Positions 23,872 to 35,271 of a stretch of 64,000 nucleotides of DNA are shown here, one piece after another. The notes under the pieces were generated by a model, which saw only the letters and a program-made list of their open reading frames with translations, made no database searches and had not been told where the DNA came from. Both the position numbers and the translations under genes were made by a program. Source of the DNA: Terrabacter sp. Root85 (lineage in GTDB: Bacteria; Actinomycetota; Actinomycetes; Actinomycetales; Dermatophilaceae). The stretch's first letter is position 1. Each line of letters opens with the position of its first letter. The DNA lies in contig NZ_LMIW01000013.1 in assembly GCF_001429185.1 (NCBI RefSeq), positions 248,202-312,201 on the forward strand, written 5' to 3'.

Positions 23872-24879
23872 TTGCCTTCAGAGCTCGGCTTCCACAGACG
23901 TGTCCTCGCACTTCCGCTGTCGGTGCTCGGTGCCGACAGTGAACGGGTGCGCAGACTTCAGGTGCCAGAACCCGTCATCGACGAGGCGCTCCTCGCTCAG
24001 TGCAGGGCGGCCTTTCCCGTGCTGCCAGCTTCCAGCGCGTTCTCACACGTGACTGCGGCGCGGCTGCTCGGTCTTCCCTTGTCGTATGCCATAGCGGAAG
24101 ACGTGCGCTTGCACGCCATGAGGCCGATCGCTCACGCGCAGACGCGAATCGATGGGATCGTCGGACATCGCTTCCATCACCCCCGCGAGATGGTGACGGT
24201 CGACGGCATGCAGGTCGTCTGTCCTGCGGACACCTGGGTCGACATGGGTGAGCTGGTCGGGCGGGGGAGACCTGTCGGACTCGATGACCTCATCGTCCTC
24301 GGGGATGCCTGCGCGACGAGACTCGGCGCTGTCGAACCCCTACGCGTTGCACTCGGGCGGAGAACACGTCCGCGTGGCAAGCGCACGCTCCAAGAGGCTC
24401 TGGGACTCATCCGGTTCGGTTCGGCATCACCGATGGAGTCGGTTGTCCGGGTCATGTTTGTGCGCGCCGGCCTGCCGGAGCCGCTGTTGAACGAGCCGGT
24501 CCACGCGTCCGACGGCTCCGGTCGTCTGCTGGGGTTCGGTGACCTTGTCTGGAAGATCCATCGACCCGGCAAGAAGCCCGTCAAGGTCATCGGTGAGTAC
24601 CAAGGAGAGGAGTTCCACGCATCCGACGAACAACGTGAGCACGACAAGCATCGCCGCCGCGCGTTCGAACGGGATGGCTGGACCGTGCAGGAGATCTGGA
24701 AGTCCGACGTCAGTGATGATCAAGCACGGCGAGCCCTCGTGGAGAGGATGGCCTGGAGCTTGAGGGTTCCTGCCGACGAGCTCCGGCTCAGCGAGGTCAG
24801 CCCGCGCTTCTTCTCACAGCACGCGATCGACGTGGCGATCCAGCGAGGGATGCGGAACGGCGGGAGCCCGCGATGGTGA
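23872..24879 (+). CDS. DUF559-like / PD-(D/E)XK endonuclease-fold protein inside inverted repeats
   Basis: 335 residues if read from TTG 23872; GTG 23923, 23947 or 23962 are other possible starts and none has a strong ribosome site. The C-terminal 120 residues carry the DUF559/Vsr-like pattern: acidic [41 protein letters not shown] and [24 protein letters not shown], which fit the D...ExK-like core of this nuclease fold. The N-terminal half ([30 protein letters not shown]) resembles the AbiEi-like antitoxin layout common in actinobacterial genes of this kind. Its GC content is visibly lower than its neighbours. It lies alone between two 35-bp inverted repeats, only 14 bp and 4 bp away, which suggests a mobile or self-contained cassette. 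Confidence 0.75.
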   Translation: MPSELGFHRRVLALPLSVLGADSERVRRLQVPEPVIDEALLAQCRAAFPVLPASSAFSHVTAARLLGLPLSYAIAEDVRLHAMRPIAHAQTRIDGIVGHRFHHPREMVTVDGMQVVCPADTWVDMGELVGRGRPVGLDDLIVLGDACATRLGAVEPLRVALGRRTRPRGKRTLQEALGLIRFGSASPMESVVRVMFVRAGLPEPLLNEPVHASDGSGRLLGFGDLVWKIHRPGKKPVKVIGEYQGEEFHASDEQREHDKHRRRAFERDGWTVQEIWKSDVSDDQARRALVERMAWSLRVPADELRLSEVSPRFFSQHAIDVAIQRGMRNGGSPRW

Positions 24880-24883
24880 CGGG

Positions 24884-24918
24884 GCGCTCACTCGATTGTG
24901 GCTGGGCGCTCACTCGAG
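24884..24918 (-). repeat. Right 35-bp inverted repeat of the DUF559 cassette
   Basis: Two copies of GCGCTCACTCGA (24884-24895 and 24906-24917), the reverse complement of the left-side unit, again 22 bp apart. A further close copy in the forward orientation, with one base changed, lies at 24984-24996. Confidence 0.9.
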
Positions 24919-25022
24919 TTGCCGTGGGATCACCCAGGGTGTGATGGGTGGGGGCGCGGGGCCACTCGACGTGGTGGGGCGCACTCGGGTGAGCGCCCGC
25001 GGGATAGGGATTGGGGCTGCGC

Positions 25023-25028
25023 TAACCT
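25023..25028 (+). promoter_or_regulatory. -10 hexamer TAACCT of the leuS transcript
   Basis: TAACCT ends 7 nt before ATG 25036 of the leader peptide, so the leader would be translated from a leaderless mRNA. No clear -35 box is seen. Confidence 0.5.
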
Positions 25029-25035
25029 TGGGCGC

Positions 25036-25071
25036 ATGGCTGGCCTGCTGCTCCTTCCGCAGCCGCGTTGA
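25036..25071 (+). CDS. Leucine-rich leader peptide of leuS ([11 protein letters not shown])
   Basis: An 11-codon open frame with four consecutive leucine codons (CTG CTG CTC CTT, 25045-25056). Its last codons form the 5' arm of a hairpin, and an intrinsic terminator follows before leuS. This is the arrangement of ribosome-mediated attenuation: shortage of charged tRNA-Leu would stall the ribosome on the Leu codons and change the RNA fold downstream, raising leuS expression. It is preceded by TAACCT at leaderless spacing. Confidence 0.7.
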   Translation: MAGLLLLPQPR

Positions 25072-25101
25072 CGAAGGTCGGGACTCCCGACATCAACGCG
25101 G
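25063..25101 (+). promoter_or_regulatory. Leader hairpin overlapping the end of the leader peptide
   Basis: CCGCGTTGA (25063-25071) pairs perfectly with TCAACGCGG (25093-25101), and inside it GTCGGG (25077-25082) pairs with CCCGAC (25086-25091). The 5' arm overlaps the Pro-Arg-stop codons of the leader, so the position of a translating ribosome decides if it forms. The competing antiterminator pairing is not obvious by eye. Confidence 0.65.
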
Positions 25102-25104
25102 CTT

Positions 25105-25131
25105 CCCCTCCTGCGCGAGGGGTTTTCTTTT
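25105..25131 (+). terminator. Intrinsic terminator (attenuator) before leuS
   Basis: CCCCTC (25105-25110) and GAGGGG (25117-25122) form a stem with loop CTGCGC, followed by TTTTCTTTT (25123-25131). A U-tract this clear is rare in this GC-rich window and lies between the leader peptide and leuS, as expected for an attenuator. Confidence 0.8.
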
Positions 25132-25162
25132 GCCCAGACCGAGCAGCGACGAAAGAGAAGAC

Positions 25163-28102
<2,940 letters not shown>

Positions 28103-28135
28103 CGAGCTGCTGACCGACGACGGAGGGAGCGGGAC

Positions 28136-29032
28136 GTGACCACGAGGATCGTCACCGACTCAACGGCCTACCTGCCCGGTGGGGTCCTCGAGGAGCACGG
28201 CATCGAGGTCGTCCCGCTCCACGTCGTCGTCGGGGGCCGCGACCACGTCGAGGGCCGGGACATCTCGGCCGAGCGGGTCGCGGCGGCCCTGCGCGAGTAC
28301 ACCATCGTCACGACGTCGCGCCCGACCCCGCAGGCGTTCGCCGAGACGTACCAACGGCTCGCCGACGAGGGGGCGACCGCGATCGTGTCGATCCACCTGT
28401 CGTCGCAGATGTCGGGCACCGTCGAGGCAGCCCGGCTCGCGGCGGCCGAGGCCCCGGTCCCGGTCGAGGTCGTCGACAGCGAGACCATCGGCATGGCCAT
28501 GGGGTTCGCCGTCGTGGCAGCGGCCGAGGCGGCCGCCGGCGGCGCCGACGTGACGGTCGTCCTCGACGCCGTGCGCTCGCGGCTCCAGCCCTCGGGCGTC
28601 CTCTTCTACGTCGACACGCTCGAGCACCTACGGCGTGGTGGTCGCATCGGTGCCGCGTCGGCCCTGCTCGGGTCGGCCCTCGCCATCAAGCCGATCCTCG
28701 CCGTCCGTGGCGGCCGCATCGTGCCGGTCGAGAAGGTCCGCACGTCCGCGCGTGCGGTGGCCCGCATCGAGGCGATGGTCGTCGAGCAGGTAGAGCAGGG
28801 CGGCCTCGCGGTCGACATCGCCGTGCACCACCTCGACGCCCGCGCCCGCGCCGAGCAGATCGCGTCGGAGCTGCGCACGATGGTCCCGGGCTCGCCGGAC
28901 GTGCTCGTCGTCGAGCTCGGCGCCGTCGTCGGCGCCCACGTGGGGCCCGGCACCGTCGCGATCGCCGTCAGCCCACGTCCCGGCGACCCGCTGCCGGACC
29001 GTCCGTCACCCAGCGAGGTCTCCGGGTCGTGA
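28136..29032 (+). CDS. DegV family fatty-acid-binding protein
   Basis: 298 residues. The DegV fold is recognised by RIVTDSTAYLPGGVLEEHGIEVVPLHV, ITTSRPTPQAF-like (VTTSRPTPQAFAETYQRL), IVSIHLSSQMSGTVEAARLAA, VVDSETIGMAMGF, FYVDTLEHLRRGGRIGAASALLGSALAIKPIL and the C-terminal GAHVGPGTVAIA. DegV (FakB) proteins bind fatty acids and hand them to the kinase FakA. GTG 28136 has GGAGGGAG upstream. Its stop overlaps plsY by 4 nt, so fatty-acid binding and acyl-phosphate use are coupled. Confidence 0.9.
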   Translation: MTTRIVTDSTAYLPGGVLEEHGIEVVPLHVVVGGRDHVEGRDISAERVAAALREYTIVTTSRPTPQAFAETYQRLADEGATAIVSIHLSSQMSGTVEAARLAAAEAPVPVEVVDSETIGMAMGFAVVAAAEAAAGGADVTVVLDAVRSRLQPSGVLFYVDTLEHLRRGGRIGAASALLGSALAIKPILAVRGGRIVPVEKVRTSARAVARIEAMVVEQVEQGGLAVDIAVHHLDARARAEQIASELRTMVPGSPDVLVVELGAVVGAHVGPGTVAIAVSPRPGDPLPDRPSPSEVSGS

Positions 29033-29631
29033 ACGTCGGCACGGTGCTCGCCTGGGCGGGAGGAGTGGTCGCCGCCTTCCTCGTCGGCTCGCTCAACCCG
29101 GCGACGATGATCGCCCGCCTCCTCGGCCACGACCTCGCCTCGTCCGGGTCGGGCAACCCGGGCGCGACGAACGCCGGCCGGGTTCTCGGCCGCAAGTGGG
29201 GTGTCGTCGTCGGCGTGCTCGACGTCCTCAAGGGTCTCGTCCCGACGTTCGTCGCCGGCCACCTCTTCGGCGCCCACGCGGCATACGCCGTCGGCATCGC
29301 CGCGGTGCTCGGACACATCTGGTCACCCTTCCTCAAGGGACGCGGGGGCAAGGGTGTCGCGACGACGCTCGGGGCGATCCTCGGGGTGCATCCGTGGGTG
29401 GCACTCGTCGTCGTCGTGGTCTTCGCCGTTGCCGTCGCCCTGACCCGCTGGGTCGCGGCCGGATCGATCTTCGGGGCCCTTGCGATGCTCGTCGTCGCCG
29501 TCCTCATCTGGACAGGTCACGCGCCTGGCGATGTGTGGACCGGCCTGTGGCTCATGGCGATCGGGCTGCTCGTCCTCGCTCGACACAAGAACAACGTCAT
29601 CGGCTGGTGGCGTCAGCGGCACCTGCCCTGA
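29029..29631 (+). CDS. plsY: Acyl-phosphate:glycerol-3-phosphate acyltransferase PlsY
   Basis: 200-residue membrane enzyme that makes lysophosphatidic acid from acyl-phosphate and glycerol 3-phosphate. The three family motifs are visible: GSGNPGATNAGRVLG, LGHIWSPFLKGRGGKGVATTLG and the C-terminal LVLARHKNNVIGWWRQ. About five hydrophobic helices. GTG 29029 overlaps the degV stop (GTGA). It is paired with a DegV/FakB-like protein, which fits a fatty-acid to phospholipid route. Confidence 0.93.
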   Translation: MNVGTVLAWAGGVVAAFLVGSLNPATMIARLLGHDLASSGSGNPGATNAGRVLGRKWGVVVGVLDVLKGLVPTFVAGHLFGAHAAYAVGIAAVLGHIWSPFLKGRGGKGVATTLGAILGVHPWVALVVVVVFAVAVALTRWVAAGSIFGALAMLVVAVLIWTGHAPGDVWTGLWLMAIGLLVLARHKNNVIGWWRQRHLP

Positions 29632-29779
29632 GCGGCTTCGTCCCACGTCGACCGCTGCGTCCCACGAGTCTGCCGGCAGTCTGACGCGATCGGCAGACCG
29701 CGCCGACCCCGGCGGCGGGGACCGGCAGAACACGAGATACGCCGCGCACGAGTGGAAAGATTCCCGTGGCGACGGTCGG

Positions 29780-30036
29780 GGACTGACGAAGAAGTGGGAG
29801 CTGACGACCGGCCGCGACGTCTCGGGCACTCCCGCCGTCGACGGGAACCGGGTCCACGTCCCTGACTGGGCTGGCAACCTGTGCCGTCAACCGCACCACC
29901 GGTGCCGTCGTGTGGCAGCGCACGATCAGCAGCTACACCGGGGGCCTACTCGGCGCTCACGCCGCGCTACGTCTGCTGCCGCGCCTGCCGGCGAACGACT
30001 ACTTCGACTCGATCCTCGCGCTCGACATGGGGTCCG
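29780..30036 (+). pseudogene. Remnant of a PQQ-type beta-propeller (polyvinyl-alcohol-dehydrogenase-like) gene
   Basis: In one frame the sequence reads KKWELTTGRDVSGTPAVDG and VHVPDWAGNL, which is the repeat style of PQQ-binding-like propeller proteins. At about 29880 the frame shifts and the homology continues as AVNRTTGAVVWQRTISSYTG; it then jumps to NDYFDSILALDMGSGAV, which normally lies much later in the protein. So at least one frameshift and one internal deletion are present, with no start or stop of its own. The right end overlaps the 3' end of the minus-strand TPR gene. The 148 bp before it (29632-29779) shows no gene. Confidence 0.6.
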
Positions 30037-30580
30037 GGGCCGTCAGGGCGGCGAGGGCGGCGCGGGTCGTCTCGGCCCGGGGCTCGGCCTGCTCCTCGCG
30101 GATCACGAGGCATGCCTCGAAGCACGTGACCGCCTCGTCGGTGCGCCCCGTGTCGACGAGGAACCGACCCAGGTGGTGCAGCGTGTAGTGCTCGAGAACC
30201 CGGTCGCCTGACGTGCGAGCGAGCTCGAGCGCCTCACGGAAGTGCGCCTCGGCGGCGGAGGCCTCGTCGGCGTAGTGCTCGGCCGTCGCGAGCACGAGGA
30301 GCGCCCAGCGCAGCGTCTCGCCGCGGCCGGTGTCCCGGGCGACGTGGACCGCCGGGCGAGCCAGCGCGACGGCCTCCTGCTCCAGCCCGGCGATGGTGAG
30401 CGCCTCGGCGAGGTCGACGGCGGCGTCGAGCACCGCGCCGCCCGCGCCGTCGCCGGGCGCTGCCTCGACGGCGGACGTGAGGTCGGTGCGGGCCGCCTCG
30501 AGGGCGTCCTCGTTCTCCTCCGGCGTCCGGGTGAACCGACCGAAGTGCGGCTGACCGACGACGAACGCGGACCCGCTCAT
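29999..30580 (-). CDS. Tetratricopeptide-repeat-like protein
   Basis: 193 residues, helical, with TPR-type pairs: EALTIAGLEQEAVALARPAVHVARDTG, WALLVLATAEHYADEASAAEAHFREALELARTSGD and YTLHHLGRFLVDTGRTDEAVTCFEACLVIREEQ. No signal peptide or membrane helix. Such short TPR proteins usually bind other proteins. The last residues (PMSSARIESK) lie in the decayed propeller remnant, so the C-terminus may have been extended or replaced by the rearrangement. Function unknown. Confidence 0.65.
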   Translation of the reverse strand: MSGSAFVVGQPHFGRFTRTPEENEDALEAARTDLTSAVEAAPGDGAGGAVLDAAVDLAEALTIAGLEQEAVALARPAVHVARDTGRGETLRWALLVLATAEHYADEASAAEAHFREALELARTSGDRVLEHYTLHHLGRFLVDTGRTDEAVTCFEACLVIREEQAEPRAETTRAALAALTAPDPMSSARIESK

Positions 30581-30688
30581 GGGAGCAGGCTACCGACCGG
30601 ACCGCGCCTGCTCGTGGTCGAGCGTCGAGCGCGACGGGGTTCGGTCAGGCGGTGGCGGCACACGGCATACGCAGGCTGTGGTGGCGGC

Positions 30689-31531
30689 TCAGAAGACGAT
30701 GGTGCGGCGGCCCGAGAGGAAGACGCGGGACTCCGCGTGGTCGCGGACCGCGCGCGAGAGCACCCGACGCTCGACGTCGCGGCCGATGGCGACGAGCCTC
30801 TCGGGGGACTCGGCGTGCGTGACGCGGACGACGTCCTGCTCGATGATCGGGCCCTCGTCGAGGTCGGCCGTGACGTAGTGGGCCGAGGCACCGATGAGCT
30901 TGACGCCCCGGTCGTGCGCCTGGTGGTAGGGCTTGGCGCCCTTGAAGCCCGGCAGGAACGAGTGGTGGATGTTGATGGCCCGGCCCTCGAGCGCGCGGCA
31001 CAGCCCGTCGCTGAGGATCTGCATGTAGCGCGCGAGCACGACGAGCCCGACGTCCTCGGTCTCGACGAGACGGAGCAGCTCGGCCTCGGCGTCGGCCTTG
31101 GTGTCCTTCGTGACGGGGATGACGGTGAAGGGCAGGCCGTAGTACTCGACGAGCCCCCGGCAGTCCTCGTGGTTGCTGACGACGCCGACGATGTCGATGG
31201 GGAGGTCGCCGGACTTCCAGCGGTAGAGCAGGTCGAGCAGGCAGTGGTCGAACTTGCTGACGAGGATGACGGTGCGGCAGTGCTCGTCCTCGGGCCGGGC
31301 CGCGAGGTGGTGGTGCGCGATGGCCGGGCTCTCACGGATCGCGGCCAGGACCTGCTCGACCTCGTGCGCCTCGGCGTCGAAGACGGTGCGCATGAAGAAG
31401 AGGTCGGTGTCCTCGTCGGAGTACTGCTGGTTCTCGACGATGTTGGCCGAGACGGCGAGCAGCGCCGCGGAGACGGCCGCCACGATGCCGGGTCGGTCGT
31501 CGCAGGTGAGGGTCATGATGTGCCGAGCCAT
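30689..31531 (-). CDS. purU: Formyltetrahydrofolate deformylase
   Basis: 280 residues from ATG 31531. Hydrolyses 10-formyl-tetrahydrofolate to formate and tetrahydrofolate, balancing one-carbon units for purine synthesis. N-terminal ACT domain (HIMTLTCDDRPGIVAAVSAALLA), then the formyltransferase-like domain with VSKFDHCLLDLLYRWKSGDL, LARYMQILS, INIHHSFLPGFKGAKPYHQAHDRGVKLIGASAHYV (the catalytic Asn-His-Asp set, here INIHHS with Asp in TADLDEGPIIEQD). The 25 residues upstream in the open frame are hydrophilic and excluded. Confidence 0.94.
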   Translation of the reverse strand: MARHIMTLTCDDRPGIVAAVSAALLAVSANIVENQQYSDEDTDLFFMRTVFDAEAHEVEQVLAAIRESPAIAHHHLAARPEDEHCRTVILVSKFDHCLLDLLYRWKSGDLPIDIVGVVSNHEDCRGLVEYYGLPFTVIPVTKDTKADAEAELLRLVETEDVGLVVLARYMQILSDGLCRALEGRAINIHHSFLPGFKGAKPYHQAHDRGVKLIGASAHYVTADLDEGPIIEQDVVRVTHAESPERLVAIGRDVERRVLSRAVRDHAESRVFLSGRRTIVF

Positions 31532-31674
31532 TGGAGCAGTCTGGACCAGCCGGACGCGAGGGCGTGAATCGACGCGCGGGCCGTCTCGGGCCGTGGCCGT
31601 CCACACCCCTTCGAGTGCGGGTCGGGTTGTCCCCAGCGGGTGCCCGAGGGTGGGCGGGTGGGCGGCCGGCTTCC

Positions 31675-31680
31675 TAGCGT
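31675..31680 (+). promoter_or_regulatory. -10 hexamer TAGCGT for leaderless comEA
   Basis: TAGCGT ends 6 nt before ATG 31687, giving a leaderless comEA-comEC transcript. Confidence 0.5.
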
Positions 31681-31686
31681 CGGGGT

Positions 31687-32730
31687 ATGCCGTTCCGACC
31701 CGCCCAGAGACCGCCGGACCTCGAGCGGGTGGCCCGGATCCTCGGCGCGGACACCGGTCGCGTCGGGCCGGGGGATGACCGTGCCCGTGCTGCTCCGGCG
31801 GAGGGCGAGGAGGTCGGCGGCTGGGTGCCTCGCGCTCCGGGCGCGGCCGTCGGCGAGAACCCGGTGGCGTCGGCGGTGCGGAGGCTGACCCAGCGGGCCA
31901 CCGACGACGACGAGGTGGAGCGGCTCGACGCCGACCTTCGTCGGGCGCGGCGGCCGGGCGTCCTCACGGTCCCGGACGAGCTGCGCACGGGGCGGCGCGG
32001 GGTGAGCAGCGCGGCCGTCGTCTCGATGCTCGCCCTCGTCGTGGCCGTCGGTTGCGTCTTCGTGTTGCGCGTCCTGTGGGCCGAACGCTCGGCGTCCGCT
32101 CCGGACGTCGCGCCCGGACCGTCGAGATCGGTCCAGGTCGTGGGTGGGACGGCGACGGCGGCGGCCCGGATGACGACGGACCCGTCGACTGGTGCAGTGT
32201 CGGGCGCCGCGTCGGGTGCGCCGTCGGGTGGCCCGACGTCCGGCGCGGAGCTCGTCGTGCACGTCGTCGGGCAGGTCGTGCGTCCGGGCCTCGTGCGGCT
32301 GCGTCCCGGAGCCCGCGTGGCCGATGCCCTCACGGCAGCCGGCGGCACCCGCACCGGCGCGGACGTCGCGGCCCTCAACCTCGCGCGGCTCGTCGTCGAC
32401 GGCGAGCAGATCCGGGTGCCGAGGCCGGGGGAGCCGCCGGCCGTAGGTCCGGGAGCCGGAGGGGCGGGGGGCGCGGGAAGCAGCGGCGCCGGTGGCGCCG
32501 GTGGCGCAGGCACGTCGGGCTCGTCGGGTGGCTCGAACGGCCCGGTGAGCCTCAACGCGGCCGACGCGGCAGCACTCGACACGCTGCCCGGCGTCGGGCC
32601 GGTTCTCGCCCAGCGGATCATCGACTGGCGCACCGAGCACGGCCGCTTCACCTCGGTCGACGAGCTCGGCGAGGTGAGCGGCATCGGCGACAAGCTCATG
32701 GCCCAGCTGCGCCCCAAGGTGACGCTGTGA
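31687..32730 (+). CDS. comEA: ComEA-type DNA-binding competence protein
   Basis: 347 residues. About 115 cytosolic residues precede one membrane helix (AAVVSMLALVVAVGCVFVLRVLW), then a Ser/Ala/Gly-rich stretch, an SLBB domain (LVVHVVGQVVRPGLVRLRPGARVADALTAAGG), a glycine-rich linker, and a C-terminal helix-hairpin-helix (VSLNAADAAALDTLPGVGPVLAQRIIDWRTEHG and GIGDKLMAQLRPKVTL). ComEA binds incoming double-stranded DNA at the cell surface. The stop overlaps comEC by 4 nt (GTGA). Confidence 0.92.
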   Translation: MPFRPAQRPPDLERVARILGADTGRVGPGDDRARAAPAEGEEVGGWVPRAPGAAVGENPVASAVRRLTQRATDDDEVERLDADLRRARRPGVLTVPDELRTGRRGVSSAAVVSMLALVVAVGCVFVLRVLWAERSASAPDVAPGPSRSVQVVGGTATAAARMTTDPSTGAVSGAASGAPSGGPTSGAELVVHVVGQVVRPGLVRLRPGARVADALTAAGGTRTGADVAALNLARLVVDGEQIRVPRPGEPPAVGPGAGGAGGAGSSGAGGAGGAGTSGSSGGSNGPVSLNAADAAALDTLPGVGPVLAQRIIDWRTEHGRFTSVDELGEVSGIGDKLMAQLRPKVTL

Positions 32731-35264
32731 CGCCGCGGGCGCCGGACCCCCCGAGGGAACGCGAGCAGGCGCCCCCGGGCCCGTCCCTCGTCGTGCTGAC
32801 CGGGCGCGAGACGGTGCGGCGGGTCCGGCCCCGCACGGCGCGGCGCCTCGACCTGCGGCTCCTGGTGCCCGTGGTGGTCGCGTGGCCTGCCCTGGCTTTC
32901 TGGGGACTCCTCGCCCCGACCTGGCTCGTCGCCGCGGTGGCCCTGGCCGCCATCGCGGGAGGTGTCCTTGCTGCCACCGCGGCTGGGCGCGGGGTCACCG
33001 CGTGCTTACCGCGGTCCGTGCGGCTGCCGCCTCGCGGTGCGGGCGTGCGCGCGAGTGCCATGGCGTTCGGGCCGCCTGCTCTGCGCGGCGTCGCAGCCGT
33101 CTGCGCCGTGCTCGCCCTCCTGTTCGGCGCCGCCGTCGGTCACCGCGCCGTGCGGACCGCAGGTCCGGTCGAGCGACTCGCCGCCGAGCGAGCCGTGGTC
33201 ACGGTCAGGGCCACGGTGGCCGCCGACCCACGAGCGGTCCGTGGCGGGACCGGAGCAGGGGCGGACCGTCCCGATGCCGCCGTCGTCAGCGTCGTGCGCC
33301 TCGACGTTACCCAGGTCGCGGGGCGGGGTCGCACCACGACGGTGACCGCTCCCGTGCTCGCTATCGGACGAGGCACGCAGTGGTCGACACTGCGGTGGCA
33401 CGACGAGGTCGAGGCCGTCCTGCGGCTCGGACCGGCCGAGCCCGGCGACGACGTCGTCGCGGTGGCGACCCCCAAGGGCGCCGTCGAGGTCGTCGGGTCC
33501 GCCGGTGGGGTCTTCGCGGCTGCCGATGCGGTGCGTGGGCGCTTCCGAGCCGCCACCGCCGACCTCTGGCCCGACGCGCGCGGTCTCGTCCCGGCGCTCG
33601 TCGTCGGCGACACCTCACAGACGCCGCCCGACCTCACTGCGGCGATGCTCGAGACGGGTCTCAGCCACCTCAGCGCGGTGTCCGGCAGCAACGTCACGTT
33701 CGTGCTCGCCGCGGTGGTGTGGCTCTGCGGGCTGGTCGGAGTCCGGCGACGTTGGCGCCCGGCGGCGGCTGCACTGGGCCTGCTCGGCTTCGTGATCCTC
33801 GCCCGCCCCGAGCCCAGCGTCGTGCGCGCCGCCGTCATGGGGGTCGTCGGGCTGCTTGCGCTCTCGACGTCACGGCGTCGGGCGGGCATCCCGGCGCTCG
33901 CCGGTGCGATCGTCGTGCTGCTCGTGTGGGACCCGTGGCTGTCCCGCTCCTACGGTTTCGCCCTGTCGAGCATCGCCACCCTCGGGCTGCTGGTCCTCGC
34001 CCGGCCGTGGGGGCGCGTCATCTCCCGCGGGCTCCCGAGACTCCTCAAGCCACTGGGTCCCGTCCTCGCGATCCCGGTCGCGGCCCAAGCCGTCTGTGCG
34101 CCGGTCGTCGTGCCTCTGCAGGGGAGTGTCTCGGTCGTCGCCGTGCTCGCCAACCTCCTCGCGGCGCCCTTCGTCGCGCCGACGACCGTCGTCGGCGTCG
34201 TCGTCGCTCTCGTCTCGGTCGTCTGGGTCGCGGGTGCGGCGGGGCTGGCGTGGGTGGCGGCGCTACCGGCCCAGGCCATCGCTGCCGTGGCGCGGTGGTG
34301 CGCCGACCTGCCCTTCGGCAGCGTCGCCTGGGGCGACTCGGCGGGCGCGGCGATCCTGCTCGCCGTCCTCACCGTCGGCGTCGTCGCCGCGGCGCCGTGG
34401 GCGTGGTTCCGCACGAGACACCGCCCCACGGTGGCCGTCGCCGTCGTCGTGCTCGCGACGGGCTTCGCGGCGCCGACCGCGCCGCTCGCCTGGCCCCCAC
34501 CCGGATGGGCCCTCATCGCCTGCGACGTCGGTCAGGGCGACGGGCTCGTCGTCGACAACGGCGGCGGACACGTCGTCGTCGTGGACACCGGTCCCGACCC
34601 GGAGCCGATGCGGGCCTGCCTCGACCGCATCGGCGCGACGGCCGTCGACCTCGTCGTGCTGACCCACTACCACGCCGACCACGTCGGCGGACTGGCCGCG
34701 GTGCTCGAGAGGCCGGTCGCCGAGATCCGGGCCTCGCCCGTGCTCGACCCGCCCGCCGAGGCAGCCCGCGTCGCCCGGCTCGCCGCCGCCCGACGCATAC
34801 CTCTGGGCGAGCTGCGGGCCGGAGAGCGCCTTGCCGTCGGGGCGGTGAGTGCCGACGTCTGGTGGCCCGCGCGCCGCATCGACGCGGGCTCCGTGCCCAA
34901 CAACGGCTCGGTCGTGATGACGATGCACGTCCACGGCCTCACCGTGCTGCTGGCAGGTGACATCGAGCGCGAGGCCGCCGGGCAGGTGCTCCACGAGTCA
35001 CAGCTCGACCCGCAGCGCTGGGGCCGCGTCGACGTGCTCAAGGTGGCCCACCACGGGTCGAGCAACCGCGACGACCGCATCCTCGACCACGTCGACGGAC
35101 GGCTCGCGCTCATCAGCGTCGGCGCCGGCAACGACTACGGCCACCCTGCGCCCGCCACGATGGAAGCCTTGCAGGACAGGGGTTTCCACGTGCACCGCAC
35201 CGACCTTGAGGGTGACGTCGCAGTCGTCACAGACGGGGACGAGGTCCGCGCGGTCTCCGGGTGA
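32727..35264 (+). CDS. comEC: ComEC/Rec2-type DNA uptake channel and nuclease
   Basis: 845 residues from GTG 32727, overlapping the comEA stop. The order is N-terminal membrane helices with an OB-like DUF4131 domain, the competence membrane domain (ALVVGDTSQTPPDLTAAMLETGLSHLSAVSGSNVTFVLA in pieces, PEPSVVRAAVMG), further helices, and a C-terminal metallo-beta-lactamase-like domain (CDVGQGDGLVVDNG, VLTHYHADHVGG, LKVAHHGSSN) that is proposed to degrade the non-transported strand. It forms the channel for single-stranded DNA entry. In many actinobacteria holA follows; here a convergent cupin gene does. Confidence 0.93.
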   Translation: MTPRAPDPPREREQAPPGPSLVVLTGRETVRRVRPRTARRLDLRLLVPVVVAWPALAFWGLLAPTWLVAAVALAAIAGGVLAATAAGRGVTACLPRSVRLPPRGAGVRASAMAFGPPALRGVAAVCAVLALLFGAAVGHRAVRTAGPVERLAAERAVVTVRATVAADPRAVRGGTGAGADRPDAAVVSVVRLDVTQVAGRGRTTTVTAPVLAIGRGTQWSTLRWHDEVEAVLRLGPAEPGDDVVAVATPKGAVEVVGSAGGVFAAADAVRGRFRAATADLWPDARGLVPALVVGDTSQTPPDLTAAMLETGLSHLSAVSGSNVTFVLAAVVWLCGLVGVRRRWRPAAAALGLLGFVILARPEPSVVRAAVMGVVGLLALSTSRRRAGIPALAGAIVVLLVWDPWLSRSYGFALSSIATLGLLVLARPWGRVISRGLPRLLKPLGPVLAIPVAAQAVCAPVVVPLQGSVSVVAVLANLLAAPFVAPTTVVGVVVALVSVVWVAGAAGLAWVAALPAQAIAAVARWCADLPFGSVAWGDSAGAAILLAVLTVGVVAAAPWAWFRTRHRPTVAVAVVVLATGFAAPTAPLAWPPPGWALIACDVGQGDGLVVDNGGGHVVVVDTGPDPEPMRACLDRIGATAVDLVVLTHYHADHVGGLAAVLERPVAEIRASPVLDPPAEAARVARLAAARRIPLGELRAGERLAVGAVSADVWWPARRIDAGSVPNNGSVVMTMHVHGLTVLLAGDIEREAAGQVLHESQLDPQRWGRVDVLKVAHHGSSNRDDRILDHVDGRLALISVGAGNDYGHPAPATMEALQDRGFHVHRTDLEGDVAVVTDGDEVRAVSG

Positions 35265-35271
35265 GGGCCCG

